From Mageeibacillus sp. UBA5442 (GTDB lineage: Bacteria; Bacillota; Clostridia; Saccharofermentanales; DTU023), in assembly GCA_002427475.1 (NCBI GenBank), contig DIRG01000060.1, positions 1 through 6,977 of the forward strand: DNA of 6,977 nt, written 5' to 3'. Below the pieces are notes generated by a model, which saw nothing but the letters and a program-made list of their open reading frames with translations, did not search any database and was not told the origin of the DNA. This document shows positions 1-5,216 of this stretch, piece by piece (positions within the stretch are counted from its first letter, which is position 1; every line of letters starts with the position of its first letter). Both the position numbers and the translations under genes were made by a program.

Positions 1-36
1 CTCGATGTCGAATTAATTTATGATCGTGGATATTAA
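1..36 (+). CDS. Possible C-terminal end of an upstream gene (partial)
   Basis: Reading from base 1, eleven sense codons (LDVELIYDRGY) run into a TAA at 34-36. The other two forward frames hit stops earlier. A plus-strand Rho-independent terminator begins about 20 bp downstream, which is where the end of a gene would be expected. The fragment is far too short to assign a family, and the reading frame is an inference from its position ahead of the terminator. Confidence 0.35.
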   Translation, partial: LDVELIYDRGY

Positions 37-56
37 TAAATTATTAAAATGTAATG

Positions 57-92
57 ACGGCAGGAGATCTTAGTATTTCCTGCCTGCTTTTT
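57..92 (+). terminator. Rho-independent terminator of the upstream gene
   Basis: GGCAGGA (59-65) pairs with TCCTGCC (78-84). Two further inner pairs, one of them G-U, are possible, leaving a loop of 8-12 nt. The stem is followed by TGC and a run of five T (88-92). The T-run lies on the plus-strand side, so it most likely ends a transcript arriving from left of the window and insulates the regulator gene downstream. Confidence 0.7.
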
Positions 93-194
93 AGCGAGAT
101 TTTATGCAATTCCATTTGACATTTTAAATCTCTTAACATAAGCTTAATTTGTTGACTAAATATTGATGAGAAATATCGTGTTCTTCAAAATCAT

Positions 195-222
195 TTGCTA
201 TATTATGAATTGAAGTTATGAT
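195..222 (+). promoter_or_regulatory. Probable sigma-A promoter of the Rrf2 gene
   Basis: TTGCTA (195-200) and TATGAT (217-222) are separated by 16 bp, matching 4/6 and 5/6 of the consensus boxes. Transcription would start near 229, giving a leader of about 34 nt before the ATG at 263 with a good GGAGG (251-255). An alternative TTGACT at 152-157 has no acceptable -10 at the right distance. Confidence 0.5.
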
Positions 223-225
223 ATA
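199..225. promoter_or_regulatory. Candidate 27-bp palindromic operator over the Rrf2 promoter
   Basis: Left half TATATTATGAATT (199-211) and right half AAGTTATGATATA (213-225) flank a central G212. Ten of 13 positions pair. The element covers the spacer and the whole -10 box. Rrf2 proteins are dimers that bind imperfect palindromes of about 23-27 bp and often repress their own gene, so autoregulation is a natural reading. The DNA here is very AT-rich, so part of the symmetry could be chance. Confidence 0.4.
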
Positions 226-262
226 AACATCACATGAAAATAATATATACGGAGGTTGCTTA

Positions 263-658
263 ATGCAGCTAAATATGACAACTGATTATGCAATCAGGGC
301 TTTGCTCCAGCTTGCTAAATCAAACAACGTCCTATCAACAACAAAAATTGCAGAAGAAATGAAGATTCCCGGCAACTATTTGCCCTCAATCATACAAAAG
401 CTGCGCGAAGCCGGTCTTGTTTCTGTAAGGCGAGGAGCTAAAGGTGGTTCCACCCTGGCTAAACCTGCAAGTGAAATTACATTGTTTGAGATCATCAATG
501 CAATGGAAACCACTACTCGTCTAAACAAATGTTTAGAAGATGACGAGTTCTGTAGTCGTGATGCAACTGACTATTGCAAAGTTCATAAAGCATATGAGCA
601 CATGCAAAGTCTTCTCGATTCATGCATGCAGAGTGTTACCCTGGCTGATCTCGTTTAG
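263..658 (+). CDS. Rrf2/IscR-family transcriptional regulator, probable Fe-S sensor
   Basis: This 131-aa protein has the usual length and layout of the Rrf2 family. An N-terminal MQLNMTTDYAIRALLQLA helix is followed by a winged helix-turn-helix (about 25-65) with the wing motif RRGAKGG (56-62), then the ITLFEIINAME dimerisation helix start (72-82). Three cysteines, C90, C97 and C105, sit where IscR and NsrR carry the ligands of a [2Fe-2S] or [4Fe-4S] cluster, so it is likely a cytoplasmic sensor of iron-sulfur status, nitric oxide or redox state. The spacing (x6, x7) is slightly longer than in E. coli IscR. The ATG at 263 is preceded by GGAGG with 7-nt spacing. The gene is monocistronic, with a strong terminator behind it and a palindrome over its promoter that suggests self-control. 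The regulated pathway cannot be told because no Fe-S assembly genes are adjacent. Confidence 0.93.
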   Translation: MQLNMTTDYAIRALLQLAKSNNVLSTTKIAEEMKIPGNYLPSIIQKLREAGLVSVRRGAKGGSTLAKPASEITLFEIINAMETTTRLNKCLEDDEFCSRDATDYCKVHKAYEHMQSLLDSCMQSVTLADLV

Positions 659-705
659 CCTTTGAACATTTTAATCCTACTGCTTGAGATTATGCTTTAG
701 ACTTC

Positions 706-734
706 AAAAGCAAACACTGCGGTGTTTGCTTTTT
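706..734 (+). terminator. Strong Rho-independent terminator after the Rrf2 gene
   Basis: AAAAGCAAACAC (706-717) pairs perfectly with GTGTTTGCTTTT (722-733) around the four-base loop TGCG, and the last part of the 3' arm is a T-run (730-734). The A-run on the 5' side also makes a T-run on the other strand, so it may work in both directions. It separates the regulator from the SDR gene downstream. Confidence 0.85.
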
Positions 735-742
735 GCTGTAAA

Positions 743-801
743 AAGATACATCCTTAGCAACTGCTTATATTTGTTAGAATAAAGAAGATACATCTGCAAC
801 T
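743..801 (+). repeat. Direct repeat flanking the SDR promoter
   Basis: AAGATACATC-CTTA-GCAACT (743-762) recurs as AAGATACATC-T-GCAACT (785-801). The two 10-bp and two 6-bp blocks are identical and only the linker differs, by 3 bp. The copies start 42 bp apart, about four helical turns. The first lies in the -35 region and the second in the early transcribed region just before the ribosome binding site. This could be a pair of regulator sites or the remains of a small duplication. Confidence 0.55.
772..780 (+). promoter_or_regulatory. Extended -10 promoter of the first SDR gene
   Basis: TG-T-TAGAAT (772-780) matches the extended -10 form TGnTATAAT with a 5/6 hexamer. The -35 match is poor (TTAGCA at 754-759, spacing 15), as is usual for extended -10 promoters. 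The start of transcription would fall near 787, inside the second copy of the direct repeat. Confidence 0.5.
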
Positions 802-822
802 ATGGAGTAGGGGGATAAGTCA

Positions 823-1608
823 GTGTTTGGAAATAATCCTTCAGATAAAAGACCCACAATAGCAATCATCACAGGTGCTTCTTCAGGAATCGGAAGACAA
901 TTCGCACTGGATTTAGATTCTGACACTCGCTTAGACGAGATTTGGCTGTGCGCTAGGCGTGAGGAGCGTTTGCAGGATTTATCGGCTAAGCTCGACAAGA
1001 AAACGCGCATTATCCCAGGAGATATAAGTGAGTCCGCGTGGCGTAAAAAACTCTTGGCTGAAATCAGCGAGAGTGGTGCTCAGATTCACACCCTTATTAA
1101 TTCGGCAGGTTTTGGAAAATTTGAAGCCTTTTGTGATTTGGACTGCAACGAGCGCATGGTCGAAGTGAATTGCCAGGCTTTAACTGCTGTAACTTCGCTC
1201 TGCCTTCCATATATTGTTAATGGAGGCCGCATCATAAATATGGCCTCAGTTGCAGGTTTTATGCCGCAATACAAGGCTGCGGTTTACGCCGCCAGCAAAG
1301 CTTATGTCATCAGTTTCTCTCGTGCCCTACATCAGGAATTAAAGGATCGAAATATTACTGTAACAGCAGTATGTCCCAATCCCATGAGAACGGAATTTTT
1401 AGAAGTCAGCGGAACAGATATTGAAGATAATCCGATTAAGAAAATTGGAATTGAAGATGTAGAGCGGGTAGCTGCTCGAGCCTTGAAACGTTCTGATCGA
1501 GGCAAGGATATGTCGGTCTGCAGTCTGCCGGCTCGCTTTCTACGCCTCATCTCGCGCATCGTGCCTCATCGTTTGATACTGTGGTTTGAACGGAAGAGCG
1601 GTTTTTAG
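823..1608 (+). CDS. Short-chain dehydrogenase/reductase (SDR), NADP-type
   Basis: This 261-aa protein is a complete classical SDR, a cytoplasmic oxidoreductase with a Rossmann fold. It shows the cofactor motif TGASSGIG (17-24), an NSAG version of the NNAG motif (93-96) and the catalytic set N116, S142, Y155 and K159 (YxxxK). R45 and R46 after the second strand favour NADP(H). After the catalytic lysine, the usual PG motif reads CPNPMRTEF (184-192), so the glycine is replaced by asparagine. The tail RFLRLISRIVPHRL is a basic amphipathic helix, also seen in the second SDR of this window. Translation starts at GTG 823 behind GGGGG (810-814); no in-frame ATG is available near the N-terminus. The closest general group is the DltE/YqjQ-like (COG0300) reductases. 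The substrate is unknown, with a ketone, aldehyde or 3-oxoacyl compound possible. Confidence 0.92.
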   Translation: MFGNNPSDKRPTIAIITGASSGIGRQFALDLDSDTRLDEIWLCARREERLQDLSAKLDKKTRIIPGDISESAWRKKLLAEISESGAQIHTLINSAGFGKFEAFCDLDCNERMVEVNCQALTAVTSLCLPYIVNGGRIINMASVAGFMPQYKAAVYAASKAYVISFSRALHQELKDRNITVTAVCPNPMRTEFLEVSGTDIEDNPIKKIGIEDVERVAARALKRSDRGKDMSVCSLPARFLRLISRIVPHRLILWFERKSGF

Positions 1609-1617
1609 CAGTTTGGT

Positions 1618-3150
1618 TTATGCGAAATAGGCCGGATCCTCTTCAGTCAAACCATCCACTGTGAGTCGTAATACTCTGTCGCAAACTTCTTTCAAGTACA
1701 TCCTGTCATGTGAAACGCTAATGATAGCACCTCCGAAAGCGCGTAAGGCTTCTCGGCTTGTTGGACCGCTTAAGGGCGAGAGGTGACGTGTGGGTTCATC
1801 GAGAATGAGGACGTTGGCTTGTGACAGGCGCAACTTGGCATAAAGCAGCTTCGTCTTTTGCCCTCCGGAGAGCTCGTCCGGGTGCCGTAGCATCTCTTCG
1901 CGTGAAAAATGCATGCTTCCAAGCAAATTGGAGGCTTCCTGAGAGTCTTCCAGTTTCCCGGATCTAGCCAAATAATCGATGGCAGTCCCGGGCGGAAAGT
2001 CAATCAGTGAATAATCTTGTGGCATGTAAAAAACTCTGATATCTGTTCTCTCTTTTAATTCTTGGAAAATAGCCCAAAGCATGGTGCTTTTGCCGCAACC
2101 ATTAGGTCCTGTAATTCCAATATGCTCGGGCCCCTTGACCGAGAGTTTGAGATTGTTGGCCAGCACACGATCCCCGATTTTAAGCTGAGGACAGTGGAAG
2201 TCTATGACTTCCTTATTCGAAGGCAATTCTGAGAGATCGGATACGAAAAAATCTATCTCAACCTCCATATCTGTACGACGAGTGCGCCTTTCATATTCTC
2301 GTTCAAAACGTTTGCCCGTAGAGGTGACTGACTGCATTTTCTTTTTGAGCAGCCTTCCACCGGCCGGATCTCCTCTGGAAATAGTGTTCAGCTCATGATT
2401 AACGCGATCGCGGATCTGCTGATAGCGTTTTATCTTTTCTTCATGTTCCTGCTCTTCCTTCGCGGCCATTTGATTCTGCTTTTCAACGGTGGCATAAAGC
2501 TGTTCGCGATAAGCATCGAACATTAGCTTGCTAACGGTGCTGCGGGCCTCAGTGCGGCGCCAGATTTGTTCTAAGTGAATAATCGAGGTGGCTGTATTGG
2601 AGAGCAGCTTCTCGTCGTGAGAGATGTAGAGAAGGGCGCGGTCATGCTTTTGCAGGAAGGTTTCTAACCACTGCAAGGAGGGGAGATCCAGATTGTTGCC
2701 TGGCTCATCCAGCAGTAGAATGTCAGGCTTTTGCATCAAAATATGGAGCAGACGCAGTTTCAGCAATTCGCCACCGGAAAAGCTGTGTAAGGGTCGTTCC
2801 GAGAACAACAAATCAATGTCCAAAGAAAGCTCGGAGGCACGGGAGTAGAGTTCGGGATCCGAAACGAAATCAGCAAAAATCTTATTTGCCTTTTGCTGAG
2901 CGAGTGCAGGACTGACCTCCTGCTCCAAGAGGGCGCTCTTGCAGCCTCCTTTGCTAATTTCACCACTCCAGGAGAGGAAGTCGAAGGACTGCTCGGGAGC
3001 ATGAATTAAACGTAGGAGGCTGGATTTGCCGTTTCCCTCTGCGCCGATAATGGCCATTTTATCGCCTTCGTGCAAATGGAAACTGAGATTGTCGACCAAT
3101 GTTCTCAGATCTCGCGATTGAATGATGGTCAAATCTCTAACTTGCAGCAT
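1618..3150 (-). CDS. ABC-F family ATPase (ribosome-associated, non-transporter)
   Basis: The 510-aa protein holds two ATP-binding cassettes in one chain and no membrane segment, which is the hallmark of ABC-F proteins that act on the ribosome (translation factors or antibiotic-protection proteins). Cassette 1 has Walker A GAEGNGKS (36-43), signature FSGGE (124-128), Walker B ILLLDE (144-149) and H178. Cassette 2 has GPNGCGKS (348-355), LSGGQ (427-431), VLILDE (447-452) and H481. Both catalytic glutamates (E149, E452) are present. A charged helical linker of about 100 residues (210-295) with tip SRGDPAGG joins them. The D-loop of cassette 2 reads DEPTRHLSPLSGP instead of DEPTNHLD. There is no long arm insertion in cassette 1. 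The start ATG has only a weak AAAGAAG upstream and lies 12 bp after the kinase stop, so translation may be coupled. Whether it gives drug resistance cannot be read from sequence. Confidence 0.93.
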   Translation of the reverse strand: MLQVRDLTIIQSRDLRTLVDNLSFHLHEGDKMAIIGAEGNGKSSLLRLIHAPEQSFDFLSWSGEISKGGCKSALLEQEVSPALAQQKANKIFADFVSDPELYSRASELSLDIDLLFSERPLHSFSGGELLKLRLLHILMQKPDILLLDEPGNNLDLPSLQWLETFLQKHDRALLYISHDEKLLSNTATSIIHLEQIWRRTEARSTVSKLMFDAYREQLYATVEKQNQMAAKEEQEHEEKIKRYQQIRDRVNHELNTISRGDPAGGRLLKKKMQSVTSTGKRFEREYERRTRRTDMEVEIDFFVSDLSELPSNKEVIDFHCPQLKIGDRVLANNLKLSVKGPEHIGITGPNGCGKSTMLWAIFQELKERTDIRVFYMPQDYSLIDFPPGTAIDYLARSGKLEDSQEASNLLGSMHFSREEMLRHPDELSGGQKTKLLYAKLRLSQANVLILDEPTRHLSPLSGPTSREALRAFGGAIISVSHDRMYLKEVCDRVLRLTVDGLTEEDPAYFA

Positions 3151-3162
3151 AAAACTTCTTTC

Positions 3163-3990
3163 TTAGAAGCGACCTTGTTTCTCTAAACGATAAGCAGGCC
3201 TAAAGAGAGGGCCGACAAAATCGTTATAATCGAAACCGTGTTTAATAGCAGCGGTCACATAATCCTTGGCTTTGCGCACGGCATCATGGATGTCCAGGTC
3301 CAAAGCAAGGCCGGCAGTGATCGCAGCAGAAAAGGTGCAACCCGCACCGTGAGTGTGAGCAGGTTCAATCATCGGGTTGGAGAGGATCGTGAATTCTTTG
3401 CCGTCGAAGAGAATATCAAGAGCTTCGTCGCTTCCTACAGCCTTGCCGCCCTTGACCACAACATATTTTGTGCCTAAGGCGTGAATGGCTTCTGCAGCTC
3501 TTTTCATCTCATCTATGGTCGTAGGTGTACCCAAACCGGACATTACCCCGGCCTCGAGCAGATTGGGCGTTGCAACTGTTGCCATGGGCAAGAGCAGTTC
3601 GCGAATGCTGTCTGCTGTTTCCGGGTTAAGGACTTCATCAGTGCCTTTGCAGGCCAAGACCGGATCGATAACAATATATTTGAACTCGTTTTCACTTAAA
3701 AACTTGGCTACCTGTTCTACGATATCGCAAGTGCCCAGCATACCCGTTTTGACAGCTGTAATCGGCTTAGTACCGGCAGCGATAGTTTCAAATTGAGCTT
3801 CTACAAGAGATATATCCAGACTAGTCACGTGATGACTCCAAGTTTCCTTGTCCATCGTTACGATAGTAGTGAGTGCTACTTGTCCATAAAGACCGTATTC
3901 CTCGAATGTAGTCAGGTCGGCCGCCATGCCGGCGCCACCACTTGCGTCGGAACCCGCTATAGTTAATGCACGTATTACTTCTTGATCCAT
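3163..3990 (-). CDS. pdxK: Pyridoxal/hydroxymethylpyrimidine kinase, dual-cysteine (CC-PLK) type
   Basis: This 275-aa ribokinase-fold enzyme phosphorylates pyridoxal/pyridoxine (vitamin B6 salvage to PLP) and possibly hydroxymethylpyrimidine (thiamine). The N-terminal LTIAGSDASGGAG (9-21), KTGML (81-85), VIDPVLACKG (107-116), TPNLLEA (141-147) and THGAGCTFSAA (213-223) follow the Bacillus/Staphylococcus PdxK pattern closely. Cysteines C114 (lid) and C218 (in GAGC, where other ribokinases have the catalytic Asp of GTGD) match the two cysteines of the CC-PLK subfamily, in which a hemithioacetal with pyridoxal is used. The usual Gln of GGAGIQADL in ThiD proteins is Ala here (GGAGMAADL), which argues against a strict ThiD. 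I chose ATG 3990 because AGGAGG (3996-4001) lies 5 nt upstream; the in-frame ATG at 4041 would add 17 unconserved residues with no such site. It is co-transcribed with the ABC-F gene. Confidence 0.9.
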   Translation of the reverse strand: MDQEVIRALTIAGSDASGGAGMAADLTTFEEYGLYGQVALTTIVTMDKETWSHHVTSLDISLVEAQFETIAAGTKPITAVKTGMLGTCDIVEQVAKFLSENEFKYIVIDPVLACKGTDEVLNPETADSIRELLLPMATVATPNLLEAGVMSGLGTPTTIDEMKRAAEAIHALGTKYVVVKGGKAVGSDEALDILFDGKEFTILSNPMIEPAHTHGAGCTFSAAITAGLALDLDIHDAVRKAKDYVTAAIKHGFDYNDFVGPLFRPAYRLEKQGRF

Positions 3991-3995
3991 TTTTT

Positions 3996-4001
3996 CCTCC
4001 T
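3996..4001 (-). promoter_or_regulatory. Ribosome binding site that fixes the kinase start
   Basis: A perfect AGGAGG on the minus strand stands 5 nt before ATG 3990. It lies inside the longer open frame that begins at 4041, so the first 17 codons of that frame are leader, not protein. Confidence 0.85.
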
Positions 4002-4019
4002 GGGGTTTAAAATTCAGAA

Positions 4020-4030
4020 TATACAGTATA
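4020..4030 (-). promoter_or_regulatory. Possible -10 and small palindrome ahead of the kinase gene
   Basis: TATAC-A-GTATA (4020-4030) is a perfect 11-bp palindrome with one central base. Read on the minus strand, its right half supplies a -10-like TATACT (4030 to 4025). Transcription would start near 4018, about 28 nt before ATG 3990. The -35 match is weak (TTCAAG with 16-bp spacing). It would let the kinase and ABC-F genes be expressed apart from the phosphoesterase, and the palindrome could be an operator. This is an inference from a short motif. Confidence 0.3.
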
Positions 4031-4134
4031 CATGATTGCATAATAGCTTGAATAGGAATTCGATCAAAAAAGGGAAAGCTTTGTTACAAGCAGTTTGATG
4101 TACCCAGATTCCCAGCCAGCAGCTCTAGAGTTCT

Positions 4135-4962
4135 TTATTTGACAGCGAAATCCAAGACTTGAATATCTGGGCGGGCGCAGAAACGAGCGTGGATATGGAC
4201 GGTTCCGACACCGTTACTGATCAGCAATAAATTGTTCTCGTTCAGCTGATGCCAGCCTCTGACGTAACGTCGACCAAGGTAGGGCAGAATCAAGGGCAAT
4301 CCAAATAACGTTACCTGTCCGCCATGTGAATGTCCTGAGAGATAGAGAGCGTTACCCGAAACCGGCTTATACTTGCCGACAAAATCCGGCTCATGGCACA
4401 GCAGCAGCCTAAAATCATCAGCTGCTAGATCGGGCCGATCAATGAACGCAGGGAAGTCGTGGGTAGCGTTTTTGAAACCGTATAAGGCTAAGTCTTCCAA
4501 ATCCGCCCAGCCGTTTTCTAGGATTGTGAAACATGCAGCTGTCAGCACTTCGGTCGTGTATAAACGATTTCTGACGGTCTCAACATCATGATTTCCCAAA
4601 ACTGCATAGCAGGGGCAATATTCACTGAGTAAGGTCAGCTGACGTATCAGCTCCGATTTTAAATGCGCGTTCGCAAGGTCTGTCTTTTCTTCGACCAGAT
4701 CGCCTCCGAAAAGTATCAGCTGCGGATCCTGCTCAAGTATGAGATCACAGAGACGTTCGAGATGCTTTGTTGTAAAGACGGGACCCCAGTGGACATCACT
4801 GAAAAAGACGGCACGTTTACCGGCAAAGCTGCCCTTAGTTTTGGCAGCAGGAATTTGCTGCTTCCGAACGCGAAGTCGCCATGGCGCAATTTTGAAGCCA
4901 TAATACAAAAAAACTGCTATAAGTAGCAGAGCTATGATCAATAAGAATTCAACGATTGGCAT
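4135..4962 (-). CDS. Membrane-anchored calcineurin-like metallophosphoesterase (YkuE/YaeI type)
   Basis: The 275-aa protein has one hydrophobic N-terminal segment (about 4-22) followed by basic residues (R29, R31, R33, K34), then a complete calcineurin-like phosphoesterase domain. The metal-binding set is intact: DVH (D56, H58), GGDLV (D88), GNHD (N124, H125), CHEPD (H190) and GHSHGG (H211, H213). This resembles YkuE/YaeI-type phosphodiesterases, which carry an N-terminal signal or anchor and cleave phosphodiester or pyrophosphate bonds; the true substrate is unknown. With the short N-terminus and the positive charges after the helix, the catalytic domain could be on the cytoplasmic side, but topology is not certain. 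A TAG lies two codons before ATG 4962, so no upstream start exists. The only AGG is 2 nt from the ATG, too close for a normal ribosome binding site. It is followed after 144 bp by the kinase gene on the same strand. Confidence 0.9.
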   Translation of the reverse strand: MPIVEFLLIIALLLIAVFLYYGFKIAPWRLRVRKQQIPAAKTKGSFAGKRAVFFSDVHWGPVFTTKHLERLCDLILEQDPQLILFGGDLVEEKTDLANAHLKSELIRQLTLLSEYCPCYAVLGNHDVETVRNRLYTTEVLTAACFTILENGWADLEDLALYGFKNATHDFPAFIDRPDLAADDFRLLLCHEPDFVGKYKPVSGNALYLSGHSHGGQVTLFGLPLILPYLGRRYVRGWHQLNENNLLLISNGVGTVHIHARFCARPDIQVLDFAVK

Positions 4963-4968
4963 ATCCTA

Positions 4969-4977
4969 ATTTTAGCA
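4969..4977 (-). promoter_or_regulatory. Possible extended -10 promoter of the phosphoesterase gene
   Basis: On the minus strand TG-C-TAAAAT (4977 to 4969) matches the extended -10 form with a 5/6 hexamer. Transcription would then begin at or next to the A of ATG 4962, giving a leaderless message. That agrees with the lack of a properly spaced ribosome binding site. Another AT-rich -10-like stretch (GATAAT) lies further upstream, so this is one of two possibilities. Confidence 0.35.
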
Positions 4978-5007
4978 TGTTTGGAAGAAATAGCATGCTT
5001 TCATGCT
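4974..5007. repeat. Triple AGCATG/CATGCT repeat between divergent genes
   Basis: AGCATG occurs at 4974-4979 and 4992-4997, and its inverse CATGCT at 5002-5007. The last two form a perfect 6-bp inverted repeat around CTTT. The first copy overlaps the extended -10 proposed for the phosphoesterase, and the last copy ends on the first base of the TTGACA box of the second SDR. This position suits a shared operator, though each unit is only 6 bp. Confidence 0.4.
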
Positions 5008-5035
5008 TGACACAGATGAACAGTGCTGTTAATTT
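5007..5035 (+). promoter_or_regulatory. Promoter of the second SDR gene
   Basis: A perfect -35 box TTGACA (5007-5012) is followed, at 17 bp, by TAATTT (5030-5035) preceded by TG-T (extended -10, 5027-5029). The hexamer is poor (3/6) but the other elements are ideal. The predicted start near 5042 leaves an unusually long leader of about 175 nt before ATG 5217. Confidence 0.5.
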
Positions 5036-5041
5036 TTGCTG

Positions 5042-5216
5042 CGATTATCTATCGAATTTATAAAAGAAGAAAAAACTGCACTACTAACGCCTGCGCCGTC
5101 TGTCCTTTGGCAGATAAGTGTAGTTCGGCTCAAGCAAAAGAAGAAGAGTGATTATCTCCTCTTGCTTCTGATACACTAAATCCAAAAGCAGATATTTTCT
5201 ACTGATGGGAGAGCGT
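5042..5216 (+). promoter_or_regulatory. Long structured 5' leader of the second SDR gene
   Basis: No gene is seen in this stretch. It can form a 9-bp helix AACTGCACT/AGTGTAGTT (5074-5082 with 5117-5125, one G-U pair) that encloses a small hairpin CTGTC/GGCAG (5100-5104 with 5109-5113). A second hairpin pairs AAGCAA (5132-5137) with TTGCTT (5162-5167), plus GAAGAG/CTCCTC inside it (one mismatch). The 3' arm of this second hairpin contains TCTCC (5155-5159), which is exactly complementary to GGAGA (5208-5212) in the ribosome binding site. Two exclusive folds are therefore possible. I do not recognise a known riboswitch or T-box, and there is no U-run for transcription termination. Confidence 0.4.

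Noticed and set aside
3485..3796. A 103-codon plus-strand open frame opposite the kinase gene
   Set aside because: It is antisense to well-conserved kinase motifs and has no family features or ribosome binding site.
3991..4041. Upstream ATG 4041 as start of the kinase
   Set aside because: The perfect AGGAGG before ATG 3990 and the family's usual N-terminus favour the shorter form.
4062..4094. Possible terminator after the phosphoesterase (GCTT...AAGC, then TTTCCCTTTTTT on the minus strand)
   Set aside because: The stem is only four pairs and the T-run is not next to it, so termination would be weak at best.
5016..5063. A 15-codon plus-strand small open frame in the divergent region
   Set aside because: It has no ribosome binding site and overlaps the promoter; its start lies before the predicted transcription start.
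5205..5216. ATG 5205 as start of the second SDR
   Set aside because: It has no ribosome binding site, and its own bases belong to the site that serves ATG 5217.
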